From assembly GCA_945888625.1 (NCBI GenBank), contig CAMDAH010000005.1, positions 78,026 through 142,025 of the forward strand: a DNA stretch of 64,000 nucleotides, given 5' to 3'. This document shows, piece after piece, positions 17,621 to 26,487 of the stretch. The number at the start of each line of letters is the position of its first letter. Position 1 is the stretch's first letter. Both the position numbers and the translations under genes were made by a program. This DNA is from Chryseobacterium gleum. Its GTDB lineage: Bacteria; Bacteroidota; Bacteroidia; Flavobacteriales_D; Crocinitomicaceae. The notes beneath the pieces are model-generated. The model was not told where the DNA came from and ran no database searches. It worked only from the letters and a program-made list of their open reading frames with translations.

Positions 17621-19247
17621 ATTGTCCTTTCTTTTATTTTTTGTGCTTCTCTTCTTTTTCAACGGAACTCTAATAGCACAAAAGAAAAACAAACTTATAG
17701 TTGGAATCGTCATTGATCAAATGTGCTACGAGTATTTATACCGCTATCAGCATCATTTTACCAAAGGTGGCTTTAATGCCCTGATGAAAAATGGTGTGAA
17801 TTGCCGCAATGTGAATTACAATTACGTCCCAACCTACACTGGGCCAGGCCACGCCTCCATTTACACCGGAACGAGCCCAAATAATCATGGGATTATTGGT
17901 AACAGTTGGTATGATCGAGAAGCGAAAGGAAATATAAACTGTGTTGAAGATTTAAATGAAACGGGTATAGGTACACTTTCCTCAAACGGAAAGGCCTCAC
18001 CAAAAAGACTAAAAACGTATACCATTACAGACCAGTTAAAACTAAGTTATCCCAGTGCAAAGGTCATTTCATTATCCATAAAAAATCGCAGCGCAATATT
18101 ACCTGGTGGACACTTAAGCAATGGTAGTTATTGGTTCGATTCGAAAAGTGGCACTTTCACAACAAGTACCTATTACATGAAAAAATTACCCGATTGGTTG
18201 TTAAAATTTAATGCCACAAAAAATGCCACGAGTTATCTTGCAGATTGGGAATTATTGTATCCAATAGAGAATTATGTTGCTGGAAAAAAGGACTCTAGTA
18301 AATATGAAGCACTAATTGGTGGTAAAACAACTGCTGTATTTCCTTATAACTTCACGGAGTTTAACTCAGAAGATTTTTCAGACTTTACTATTTCCCCTGC
18401 TGCAAACAGTTTGTTAACAGATTTAGCCATTGACGCGTTAAAAAATGAGTCGCTAGGGAAAGATGATCAAACGGATATGCTTTGCTTAAGTTATTCTACA
18501 CCCGATATTGCTGGACATAGTTTTGGTCCATACTCGCTTGAAATGGAAGATATGTATGCACGCTTGGATCTTGAACTTGCCAAATTAATAAAAGCGATTA
18601 GTGAACAAGTTGGTAGACATAATTTCACGCTATTTCTTACTGCCGACCATGCCGTCGTTCCAATACCCCAAATGTTAATGGACATGAGGCTCCCCGGCGG
18701 CTACCACGCGAGCAATTCGAAATTAAAAAGCCTTAAAGCAGCTGTCAAAACTGAATTTAATTCCAATATAAGTCTTAAAGAAACAAATGAGAATATTTAC
18801 TTAAACCGAAAAGAAATTGACTCCTTGAAATTAAACTTTTCTGAAGTATGCCAATTCATAGCCAATGAAATTAGAGAATGGCCAGAAGTTAAGTCTGTTT
18901 TCACCGCACACCAATTACTTGAAGACCCAGTTGGCAATGATGAATGGCGTAAAATGCTATTTCTTGGGTTTGACTACCAGCGAAGTGGAGACATTCTTTA
19001 CCTTTTGCAACCTGGTTATTTACCTGTGGCAGACGAATCAGAAAAAAAAGGAACTTCACACGGGTCTGCCTTTAATTACGACACACACGTACCCTTGCTT
19101 TGGTATGGTGGCGGACTGAAAGCAAAAGATGTTTTTCGACCAATGGACATTACTGACATCTCGGCTACATTGACCCACCTATTGTTTTTACAACGATCAG
19201 GTGCAATGACCGGACAACCAATTGTGGAGGTTCTTGAAAAAAAATGA
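17598..19247 (+). CDS. PafA-like alkaline phosphatase superfamily protein
   Basis: The 549-residue phosphomonoesterase-like protein belongs to the Bacteroidota PafA group, which releases phosphate from organic phosphates outside the cytoplasm. Residues 9-27 form a signal or membrane segment. Metal-ligand motifs are visible: GIVIDQM (Asp40), DIAGHSFGP, LTADHAVV and GTSHGSAFNYDTHVPLLWYG. The nucleophile is probably Thr81 in TYTGPGHASIYTG. Asn102 (GNSWYD) and the pair Lys162/Arg164 (SIKNRSA) match the active-site residues described for Elizabethkingia PafA, by family knowledge. It overlaps the upstream VWD gene by 23 bases and ends 2 bases from the convergent purC. PhoB-type regulation is tempting because of the neighbour at 15342 but is not shown. 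Confidence 0.88.
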   Translation: MENQAKDKLSFLLFFVLLFFFNGTLIAQKKNKLIVGIVIDQMCYEYLYRYQHHFTKGGFNALMKNGVNCRNVNYNYVPTYTGPGHASIYTGTSPNNHGIIGNSWYDREAKGNINCVEDLNETGIGTLSSNGKASPKRLKTYTITDQLKLSYPSAKVISLSIKNRSAILPGGHLSNGSYWFDSKSGTFTTSTYYMKKLPDWLLKFNATKNATSYLADWELLYPIENYVAGKKDSSKYEALIGGKTTAVFPYNFTEFNSEDFSDFTISPAANSLLTDLAIDALKNESLGKDDQTDMLCLSYSTPDIAGHSFGPYSLEMEDMYARLDLELAKLIKAISEQVGRHNFTLFLTADHAVVPIPQMLMDMRLPGGYHASNSKLKSLKAAVKTEFNSNISLKETNENIYLNRKEIDSLKLNFSEVCQFIANEIREWPEVKSVFTAHQLLEDPVGNDEWRKMLFLGFDYQRSGDILYLLQPGYLPVADESEKKGTSHGSAFNYDTHVPLLWYGGGLKAKDVFRPMDITDISATLTHLLFLQRSGAMTGQPIVEVLEKK

Positions 19248-19248
19248 G

Positions 19249-20199
19249 TTAGGTATTAAGTCCTTGCAGGTACAATTGAACATTGTTAAAAATTCTTTCC
19301 TCTGCATTTTCAACTGCCGTTTTCACAAACTTCATCCCTGTTATTCGCTCGTATAATTCTATGTACCTTTCAGAAATAAGCGCAACAAAATCATCCGGCA
19401 TTTCAGGAACTTTTTGACCTTCAAGACCTTGAAATCCATTCTCAATTAACCATTGCCGAACAAACTCTTTTGACAATTGCTTTTGCTCGACTCCCGCAGC
19501 CTGCCGTTCTTCGTATCCATCGGCATAAAAATAACGAGATGAGTCCGGCGTGTGAATTTCATCTATTAAAATAACATCCCCGTTTAATAAACCAAACTCG
19601 TATTTCGTATCCACCAATAATAAACCTTGCAAACTAGCCATTTCAGCACCTCTTTGAAATAACTGATGGGTGTACAATTCCATTTTCGCGTAAATCTCGG
19701 GAGCGACATGCCCGTGTGACAATATATCTTCCTTGGAAATATCTATGTCGTGTCCTTCCTCTGCCTTTACTGCAGGTGTTATTATGGGGTGTGGAAATCG
19801 GTCATTTTCTTTTAGTCCCTCCGGTAAAGCGACACCACACAAAACTCTTTTTCCTAAACCGTACTCTCGAGCTGCATGTCCAGCTAAAAATCCACGAATA
19901 ACCATTTCAACACGAATGGGTTTACAAGCATATCCGACTGCAACACAAGGATCTGGGGTGGCAATTAACCAATTTGGTACAATATCACTAGTTGCATTCA
20001 AAAAATAGGTGGCCACTTGGTTGAGCACTTGTCCTTTGTATGGTATTCCTTTTGGAAGAATGTGGTCAAAAGCCGAAATTCGATCGCTCGCCACCATTAC
20101 CAAACGATCACCTGTTAAGGTAAACACATCGCGAACTTTACCATGATAGACATCAATTTGGCCGTCAAAATTATAAACGACTTTGGACATTTTATTCAT
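19249..20199 (-). CDS. purC: Phosphoribosylaminoimidazole-succinocarboxamide synthase
   Basis: PurC joins aspartate to CAIR in purine synthesis, using ATP. The 316-residue product is the longer form usual in Bacteroidota. Family motifs include [12 protein letters not shown] near the start, [53 protein letters not shown] (read in two parts) and [14 protein letters not shown]. The start overlaps the phoH-like stop as ATGA, so the genes are likely co-translated. An in-frame ATG four codons later is an alternative. Other purine genes, purQ and purD, lie near 56 kb. Confidence 0.95.
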   Translation of the reverse strand: MNKMSKVVYNFDGQIDVYHGKVRDVFTLTGDRLVMVASDRISAFDHILPKGIPYKGQVLNQVATYFLNATSDIVPNWLIATPDPCVAVGYACKPIRVEMVIRGFLAGHAAREYGLGKRVLCGVALPEGLKENDRFPHPIITPAVKAEEGHDIDISKEDILSHGHVAPEIYAKMELYTHQLFQRGAEMASLQGLLLVDTKYEFGLLNGDVILIDEIHTPDSSRYFYADGYEERQAAGVEQKQLSKEFVRQWLIENGFQGLEGQKVPEMPDDFVALISERYIELYERITGMKFVKTAVENAEERIFNNVQLYLQGLNT

Positions 20200-21173
20200 T
20201 GTGATTTTTCATTTTGAGGTGATTTTTCTTCTGATTTCTCGTAGGCTTCAATTATTTTACAAACTAATTTATGTCGTATTATATCGCTTTTTCCCAGTCT
20301 AATTATCCCTATTTCTTCAATATCTTCTAAAATCTCTAAGGCATAATTTAGGCCTGATTTCTGACGAAGAGGCAAATCAACTTGGGACATATCGCCCGTG
20401 ATAACAAATTTAGCAGTCATCCCCATGCGTGTCAAAAACATCTTCATTTGCAGACTGGTCGTATTTTGTGCTTCGTCGAGAATAACAAACGCCTTATCCA
20501 GTGTTCTTCCCCTCATGAAAGCCAAGGGAGCAATCTCAATGATACCGGTCTCGAGCATATTTGCTAATTTGTCAGGAGGAATCATATCCCTTAATGCGTC
20601 ATACAAGGGCATGAGATAGGGATCTAATTTATCTTTTAAATCACCCGGCAGAAAGCCAAGGTTTTCACCCGCTTCAACAGCTGGACGAGTCAATACAATT
20701 CGTTTAATCTCCTTTGCTTTGAGTGCCCGGACAGCTAAAGCAACAGCTGTATACGTTTTCCCTGTACCTGCTGGTCCCACAGCGAATACCATGTCATGAT
20801 TATAAACTGCTTCAACTAATTTTTTTTGGTTAACCGTTCGCGCTTTAATTTTATTTCCTCCATTTCCATGAACGAGTATTTCGTCATCCATCCCCTTAGT
20901 CAACAAAGAGGCACCGTTTGCGAGCATAAGGTTATCAATGTTGTTTATTGTTAAGGAATTGAACGTTTCAAAATGCCTAACAATCAATTCGAATTTACGC
21001 TCAAATTCATCCATGGATTCGAGGTCACCGTTAATTTTTAAAATACTACCTCGAGATAAGACAGATAGTTTTGGAAAAAAATTCTTTAAATGTTTTAAAT
21101 TTTGGTTATTAACACCGAATAAATCAGCTGGATTTACTCCTTCAATGGCAATTTCTCTATTTTCTAGCTTCAA
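20196..21173 (-). CDS. PhoH-family P-loop ATPase
   Basis: The 325-residue PhoH/YbeZ-like protein is an ATPase linked in other bacteria to RNA and ribosome metabolism. An N-terminal KH-like region covers about 10-110. The P-loop is [16 protein letters not shown] near residues 132-147, Walker B is [12 protein letters not shown], and downstream motifs include [22 protein letters not shown]. Length is typical. It is the first gene of a two-gene unit with purC. Confidence 0.9.
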   Translation of the reverse strand: MKLENREIAIEGVNPADLFGVNNQNLKHLKNFFPKLSVLSRGSILKINGDLESMDEFERKFELIVRHFETFNSLTINNIDNLMLANGASLLTKGMDDEILVHGNGGNKIKARTVNQKKLVEAVYNHDMVFAVGPAGTGKTYTAVALAVRALKAKEIKRIVLTRPAVEAGENLGFLPGDLKDKLDPYLMPLYDALRDMIPPDKLANMLETGIIEIAPLAFMRGRTLDKAFVILDEAQNTTSLQMKMFLTRMGMTAKFVITGDMSQVDLPLRQKSGLNYALEILEDIEEIGIIRLGKSDIIRHKLVCKIIEAYEKSEEKSPQNEKSQ

Positions 21174-21213
21174 TTAAAATATATTTGGATATAATTATCT
21201 ATTTGAAATAACT

Positions 21214-21221
21214 TACTTTTG
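21214..21221 (+). promoter_or_regulatory. -7 promoter element for the SAM hydrolase gene
   Basis: TACTTTTG fits TAnnTTTG and lies 41 bases before the ATG, in the divergent gap behind the phoH-like gene. Confidence 0.45.
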
Positions 21222-21262
21222 GTAAAAGTAAATATTATAGTTACACCGCACGAAAAATCATT

Positions 21263-22144
21263 ATGCAAATCATTACCCTAACCACTGATGTTGGATTAAA
21301 AGATTATTATGTTGCTTCAATTAAAGGTGCCTTGTTTAGTGCTCTTTCATCGCCAGTAATTATTGATATTTCACATGAAATCAAACCTTTCGATACTTCT
21401 GAAGCCGCTTTTCAATTAAGAAATTGCTACAGGGATTTTCCAAAAGGCACGATTCATATCATTGGTGTGGACAGCGAACCCCATTTAATAAATTCAAACC
21501 AAGACAGTTCAGATAACTTATTTACCCCAAGCTATCCTTGCATTTTGCTTTTCAACGAGCATTATTTTATTGCAAACGATAATGGTTTTTTTGGTGCTTT
21601 CTTGGGCGACCAATCTGCAACTGCATTTTACCGCTATAAACAAATTGAAAATCATCCTGAGATGCAAAGTTTTCCCACCAAGAACTGCTTTGTTCCGCTT
21701 GCCATTAAGATTATTTGTGGTGAAACACCCGCAACTTTTTGTGAAATCGCGAGCGACTATAAGATTGCATTACTACAAAATCCGATTATTGAATCATTTT
21801 CCATTCAAGGAAATGTTATCCATATTGATTCATTTGGAAATCTAATTTCTAATATCAATAAAAAAGACTTTGATCGATTTGGAGAAAATGTACCATTTGT
21901 TATTTATTATTTTAATAAAAGCTACCACTTAGAAAAAATATCTCCCACATATAATAGTGTTGCCGTTGGGGATAAAGTCGCTATCTTCAACAATGCAGGA
22001 CTTCTTGAAATTGCTATCAACCAAGGTGCTAATCGAAGCTTTGGTGGTGCAGATAAGTTATTTGGTGTAAGAAAAGGGGACGTAATCCGTGTAAATTTTG
22101 AGCCTGCAGGTTCACACAAGTCCATAAATACGCTGCAGTTTTGA
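21263..22144 (+). CDS. SAM hydroxide adenosyltransferase (DUF62, fluorinase-like family)
   Basis: The 293-residue product belongs to the family that uses hydroxide to split S-adenosylmethionine into adenosine and methionine, related to fluorinase and chlorinase. The N-terminal domain has LTTDVGLKDYYVASIKGAL and the conserved ISHEIKPFDTSEAAFQL. The C-terminal barrel begins near residue 185 with VIHIDSFGNLISNI and ends in the usual hydrophobic segment (GLLEIAINQGAN). Nothing suggests true halogenase function. The stop codon overlaps the start of the next gene as TTGA. Confidence 0.88.
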   Translation: MQIITLTTDVGLKDYYVASIKGALFSALSSPVIIDISHEIKPFDTSEAAFQLRNCYRDFPKGTIHIIGVDSEPHLINSNQDSSDNLFTPSYPCILLFNEHYFIANDNGFFGAFLGDQSATAFYRYKQIENHPEMQSFPTKNCFVPLAIKIICGETPATFCEIASDYKIALLQNPIIESFSIQGNVIHIDSFGNLISNINKKDFDRFGENVPFVIYYFNKSYHLEKISPTYNSVAVGDKVAIFNNAGLLEIAINQGANRSFGGADKLFGVRKGDVIRVNFEPAGSHKSINTLQF

Positions 22145-22446
22145 TAATACGGATAGTTAAGTTACATTTTCAGGAAGGACAGCGCGATCTTTTTCTTAGC
22201 ATATTCAATGAAACAAAAATGAAAGTAGCCACATTTGAGGGATGCCATGGAATTCGTCTTTTGAACGATATAAAAAATCCTGATGTGTTCTTTACCTACA
22301 GTCTTTGGAAAAACGAAAGTTGCCTCGAAAATTATAGAAAATCTCCGTTGTTTAAAACGATTTGGGCTAGTATAAAACCAAGTTTTGAAGAAGCGGCAGA
22401 GGCGTGGAGCACAGAAGTTTTTTTCGATTATCTGAATGAAGTTTAA
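22141..22446 (+). CDS. Antibiotic biosynthesis monooxygenase-type small protein
   Basis: The 101-residue product has the ferredoxin-like fold pattern of the ABM family: MIIRIVKLHFQEGQRDLFL, a central helix MKVATFEGCHGIRLLND, and a final VFFTYSLWKNESCLENYRKSP. Members act as cofactor-free monooxygenases or quinol oxidases, and many have no proven substrate. The start codon is TTG and overlaps the stop of the SAM hydrolase gene, which supports translational coupling rather than an independent start. No ATG occurs near the start. Confidence 0.75.
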   Translation: MIIRIVKLHFQEGQRDLFLSIFNETKMKVATFEGCHGIRLLNDIKNPDVFFTYSLWKNESCLENYRKSPLFKTIWASIKPSFEEAAEAWSTEVFFDYLNEV

Positions 22447-22519
22447 CTTTTAAATTGCTTTTTTTTTTTTTTTGATAAAAAAAGATTAATTTTACATAAA
22501 TATTTAATTTAGAATAAGA

Positions 22520-22711
22520 ATGAGTAAAGGAACAGTAAAATTTTTCAATGAAACCAAAGGATTTGGTTTTATCGTTGACGAAGACACGAGCAAAGAGTAT
22601 TTTGTTCATGTAACAGGATTAGTAGACAAAGTTAAAGAAAACGACCAAGTCGAATTCGAACTTGAGGAAGGTCGAAGAGGTTTAAATGCGATCAACGTAA
22701 AGAAAGCATAA
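22520..22711 (+). CDS. Cold-shock domain protein (CspA family)
   Basis: The 63-residue single CSD protein binds single-stranded RNA or DNA. RNP1 is KGFGFI (residues 14-19) and RNP2 is EYFVHVTGL (27-35). The start GTVKFFNETKGFGFI is standard for the family, and the length matches the Bacteroidota short form. It has a 73-base leader including a T15 tract at 22459-22473, and ends at a strong terminator 27 bases after the stop, so it is monocistronic. Confidence 0.93.
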   Translation: MSKGTVKFFNETKGFGFIVDEDTSKEYFVHVTGLVDKVKENDQVEFELEEGRRGLNAINVKKA

Positions 22712-22738
22712 TCATATTCAAATCCCCTTAAAAAAATT

Positions 22739-22765
22739 AGTCCCTTTTTTAGGGACTTTTTTTTT
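22739..22765 (+). terminator. Rho-independent terminator of the cold-shock gene
   Basis: A 7-bp stem AGTCCCT/AGGGACT with a T5 loop is followed by a run of nine T residues. Confidence 0.9.
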
Positions 22766-22851
22766 GTTGTCAAAATTTGAAAATACCGAATTTCGAAATT
22801 AAATGTTTTTTATTAAGTTGAAAATTTTAATTTTGATTTTGAATTGAAATT

Positions 22852-23583
22852 ATGCTCTCATTATATATTAAAGAAGTTAGAAGTTTTTTAAGTTCCATAA
22901 TTGGTTACGTATTCATCTTAATCTATTTAATAGCCTCTGGATTATTTCATTGGATTGTATCTTACAACACCAATCTTTTAGAAGGCGCTGAGGCAGACCT
23001 CATCCCGTTTTTTAACCTTTCCCCAGTAATCCTTTTAATCCTTATCCCGGCCATCACTATGCGATCCATTGCAGAGGAAAGGCGAACAGGAACCATTGAA
23101 TTGTTGTTTACGATGCCCATTTCTGATTTACAAATAATTCTTGCGAAATATTTTGCTGGCATAACGCTCATGATAATTGCCCTCATCCCAACTATTATTT
23201 ATTATTTTTCCATGTATTACATCGGCGACCCTGTTGGAATTATCGATTTTGGTGCAACCTTGACATCCTATTTGGGACTGGTATTACTAGGCGCTGTATT
23301 TGTTTCTATTGGTATTTTCGCCTCCTCATTAACAAGTAGTCAAATCGTGTCGTTTATTTTAGCCCTTTTTCTGTGTTGGTTTATCTACGACGGACTTGAA
23401 CTTTTTGGGGCCTTTGCACAAGTGGGCGAATTAGATACCTTTATCCGCTACCTAGGGATATCTTTTCATTATAATTCAATTAAAAAAGGCGTGATTGATA
23501 CAAGCGACTTTGTCTATTTTATATCTGTTATTTTAATCTTTCTATACGCTACACTTACCAGTATTAAATCCTTAAAAAAATAG
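22852..23583 (+). CDS. gldF: Gliding-motility ABC transporter permease GldF
   Basis: GldF is the membrane permease of the GldA-GldF-GldG ABC transporter, needed for gliding in some flavobacteria. The 243-residue product has about six transmembrane helices and the ABC-2 type signature after helix 2 (ITMRSIAEERRTGTIELLFTMP, read in two parts). It begins LYIKEVRSFLSSIIGYVF, typical of GldF. The next gene, gldG, starts 3 bases after the stop. The ATPase gldA is not in the window, as is usual. Confidence 0.9.
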   Translation: MLSLYIKEVRSFLSSIIGYVFILIYLIASGLFHWIVSYNTNLLEGAEADLIPFFNLSPVILLILIPAITMRSIAEERRTGTIELLFTMPISDLQIILAKYFAGITLMIIALIPTIIYYFSMYYIGDPVGIIDFGATLTSYLGLVLLGAVFVSIGIFASSLTSSQIVSFILALFLCWFIYDGLELFGAFAQVGELDTFIRYLGISFHYNSIKKGVIDTSDFVYFISVILIFLYATLTSIKSLKK

Positions 23584-23586
23584 GAT

Positions 23587-25392
23587 ATGGGAAAGCTGAA
23601 TTTTACAACTAAAGGATTATTTAATTGGGGCTTTTTGATAATTGTTATCGCCTCAATTGTGCTTATTAATATAATTGCTTCACTGGCCTACGTGCAATTT
23701 GACATGACTGACGACCAACGTTATACCTTAAGTAATGGAACAAAATCCTTTCTTTCGGATACGGCGAAAATCAAAAATCGAATTTCCATCAAAGTTTACT
23801 TAGAAGGAAATCTTCCCGCTGAAATCAAACTGTTTCGGAATGCCATTGAAGATAAGCTGAATGCCTTTAAAAAAATAAGCAGTGACCGAATTGAATACGT
23901 TTTCATTAACCCAAATAATGGTTCTGAAGCAGATAAAAATGCGCTGTTTGAATCACTTTACAAACAAGGTGGAGGTATTCAACCTCTCGATCTATCCTAC
24001 CTCAAAGATGGCGAGCAAACTCAACTAATGCTTTGGCCAGGCGCAGAAATTTCTTATTCAACAAATGGCATCATTAAAGAAAACACCATACAATTTCTGC
24101 CCGGAACAAAACCAGGCAACCCAATGGGACTAGAAAATGTAAATGAAATGTTAGAAAATGCAATAAACAACCTAGAATATAATTTACTATCTGCCATTCG
24201 TAACATCACACAAGTTGAAAAACCTAGAATTGCCTTTCTTCAAGGGCATGGCGAATTAAATTACAACCAAACAATTAGAGTTCGCTCACTAATAGCTCCA
24301 TATTATGCACTAACTGAAGCAAAACTAAACGATTCGCTTGCGACACTTAACGATATCGATGGATTAATAATAGCTAACCCTCAACTGCCATTCACAAATA
24401 AAGACCTTTACATTATTGATCAATTTGTAATGAGGGGAGGAAAATTAATGTGTTTCATGAATACCCTGCACCTTGAGGAAGATACCTTAATGTCAAGGGG
24501 TTTGACCCATACCATCAGAAAAAACATCAAATTGGAGAACATGCTTTTTGATTATGGCATCAAAATAAATGAAAACTATGTTTTAGATGTGGCATGTGCG
24601 CCAAAAATTGTTCCTTTTGCAAAAGAAACCATGATCCCTTGGTTTTTCCATGTATTGGGTTCGCCTAGTCCACACCCGATAACAAGAAATATAGATGCGG
24701 TATCATTGGATTATGTCAATGAAATCCAATTTGTGCCTTCTGAAAATACCAAAGCAACCGCAATTTTAACCTCATCGCCCAACTCAAACAAAACAGGACT
24801 TGCCCCATTAGTCAGTTTGGAATTGCCTCTATCTTATGGCAGAAACCCAAAACTAATCGATAACCCATTGAGTGAATCCAATAAGTTATGCCTAGCTGGC
24901 TTGGTGGAAGGAAGCTTTTCTTCGCATTTTCAAAACAGAATCGCAAAAGAATTTAGCGACAATAAAAACGCCAACTACCTTAAAAAGAGTAAAGTGGAAG
25001 GAAAAATACTTGTGGTTGGAAACGGCAATTTTATTGCTAACCAATACGATTCACTCATCAATGAAAAGACAGGAATTTACATGTATCGTCCAAAACGGTT
25101 TAACGAACTAAAATTTAACCAACTACTTGCTGAAAAAAAGATTCCAATGTATTACGGAAACCAGGACTTTTTTGAAAATCTAGTCGATTACATGATGGGA
25201 GAAAGTTCTATATTAGATATTCGAAGCAGACAGATTGATATCAAAAACATAGATAAAGAAAAACTGAAGGAAATGGCAGGAACACTCAAAATAATTAACT
25301 TTACACTACCCCTTTTACTGGTGCTTATCTTCGCATTTGTGTGGAATTTTCAACGAATAAAAAAGTACCGTATACCAACAAAAACCAAGTAA
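23587..25392 (+). CDS. gldG: Gliding-motility ABC transporter auxiliary protein GldG
   Basis: The 601-residue product is anchored by a helix at about residues 13-33 and a C-terminal helix at about 571-590. A large periplasmic part lies between, with the ABC_transp_aux fold: DQRYTLSNGTKSFL, IKVYLEGNLPAEIKLFRNAI, FINPN, PRIAFLQGHGELNY and FVMRGGKLMCFMNTLHLEED. These are characteristic of GldG. It is directly followed, with no spacer, by a DUF4340 gene. The length is as expected. Confidence 0.92.
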   Translation: MGKLNFTTKGLFNWGFLIIVIASIVLINIIASLAYVQFDMTDDQRYTLSNGTKSFLSDTAKIKNRISIKVYLEGNLPAEIKLFRNAIEDKLNAFKKISSDRIEYVFINPNNGSEADKNALFESLYKQGGGIQPLDLSYLKDGEQTQLMLWPGAEISYSTNGIIKENTIQFLPGTKPGNPMGLENVNEMLENAINNLEYNLLSAIRNITQVEKPRIAFLQGHGELNYNQTIRVRSLIAPYYALTEAKLNDSLATLNDIDGLIIANPQLPFTNKDLYIIDQFVMRGGKLMCFMNTLHLEEDTLMSRGLTHTIRKNIKLENMLFDYGIKINENYVLDVACAPKIVPFAKETMIPWFFHVLGSPSPHPITRNIDAVSLDYVNEIQFVPSENTKATAILTSSPNSNKTGLAPLVSLELPLSYGRNPKLIDNPLSESNKLCLAGLVEGSFSSHFQNRIAKEFSDNKNANYLKKSKVEGKILVVGNGNFIANQYDSLINEKTGIYMYRPKRFNELKFNQLLAEKKIPMYYGNQDFFENLVDYMMGESSILDIRSRQIDIKNIDKEKLKEMAGTLKIINFTLPLLLVLIFAFVWNFQRIKKYRIPTKTK

Positions 25393-26433
25393 ATGAAACG
25401 TAAAATTAGTAGTTTATTAATCGGGATTTTTATCCTCGTTTTATTGTCTTGGATTAGCCTTCGATTAATGAATAATAAAGGGCGATCAGACAGCGAATTG
25501 ATTGACTTTTCAATAGCTGACACCACAGCCATCTCTCAAATTATAATTACAGACGCCTTATCGAATGTGATTAACCTAGTAAATAAAAACGGGTTGTGGA
25601 CAGAACAAAACGGCGATTGCATCAGCCAGCAAAATGTAAGCTTCATTTTAGATGCCGCAAAAAACATTGAGTTTAAAGGTTATCTTCCTGATAACTCCGA
25701 CATCAAATTTACGGAACTCATGGCAACGCAACACACAAAAGTTGAGTTTTTCGTTGACGGCAAATGGAATAAAACGTGGTACATCGGCCCTTCATCACAA
25801 GATCATTATGGTCAAATAATGCTACTCGAAACAGCGGATGACGGCAAAAGTGCCCACCCGGTTATGATGCGTATAAAAGGACTTAAAGGCATTATAGAAC
25901 CTCGATTCTTTGCCGATAAACGCAAGTGGATGTGTACCAATATTTTTGCCTTGAGTGTGGAAGATATTAAAAGTGTTAACGTTTCATTTATCGACGAACC
26001 AAATAGAAGTTTTAGCGTGTCAAACAATAAAAACAACTTCAGTGTAAAACAAGCGGGAAAACCCTTAGATTATGTAGATACTGCAAATATATATCGCTAC
26101 TTGCAAGCATTTAAAAAAATTCATTTTGCCTTGCCCAATTATGAAATGACTAGCAAGCAATGTGATAGCATAAAAAATTCAACTCCCTTTTGCAAGCTAC
26201 AGGTTAATCAAACCAATGGAAAATCGACGCTCCTGAAACTTTATCGCATAAAAGCAAAAGAAGCCGAACGCAACGAATTTGGCGAAATGGTGAATATGGA
26301 CATGAATAATTTTTGGTGTATTCTACCTAATGGTCAACTTGTAAAGTGTCAATATTTTGTTTTTAATCCTTTGTTATTGGGTCATGTTTATTTTCCATCA
26401 ATGAATTTAGAAAAAAAGCAACCAAGTAAATAA
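25393..26433 (+). CDS. Membrane-anchored DUF4340-like protein of the gldFG operon
   Basis: The 346-residue product has one N-terminal helix (LLIGIFILVLLSWISLRLM) and a periplasmic part with the DUF4340 pattern: SQIIITDALSNVINLVNKNGLWTEQNG, written in two parts, with repeated beta strands and WYIGPSSQDHYGQIMLL. DUF4340 proteins are often encoded next to ABC_transp_aux proteins, so it probably belongs to the GldFG machine. Its start codon abuts the gldG stop, a strong sign of shared translation. Assignment to DUF4340 is by resemblance; the exact task is unknown. Confidence 0.75.
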   Translation: MKRKISSLLIGIFILVLLSWISLRLMNNKGRSDSELIDFSIADTTAISQIIITDALSNVINLVNKNGLWTEQNGDCISQQNVSFILDAAKNIEFKGYLPDNSDIKFTELMATQHTKVEFFVDGKWNKTWYIGPSSQDHYGQIMLLETADDGKSAHPVMMRIKGLKGIIEPRFFADKRKWMCTNIFALSVEDIKSVNVSFIDEPNRSFSVSNNKNNFSVKQAGKPLDYVDTANIYRYLQAFKKIHFALPNYEMTSKQCDSIKNSTPFCKLQVNQTNGKSTLLKLYRIKAKEAERNEFGEMVNMDMNNFWCILPNGQLVKCQYFVFNPLLLGHVYFPSMNLEKKQPSK

Positions 26434-26462
26434 AAATTCTATTAACATGTCATGTGAATTGC

Positions 26463-26470
26463 TATTTTTG
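26463..26470 (+). promoter_or_regulatory. -7 promoter element upstream of dnaN
   Basis: TATTTTTG fits TAnnTTTG and ends 17 bases before the dnaN ATG. It would give dnaN its own start of transcription, separate from gldFG. Confidence 0.5.
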
Positions 26471-26487
26471 TAATAAAACTATATTTC

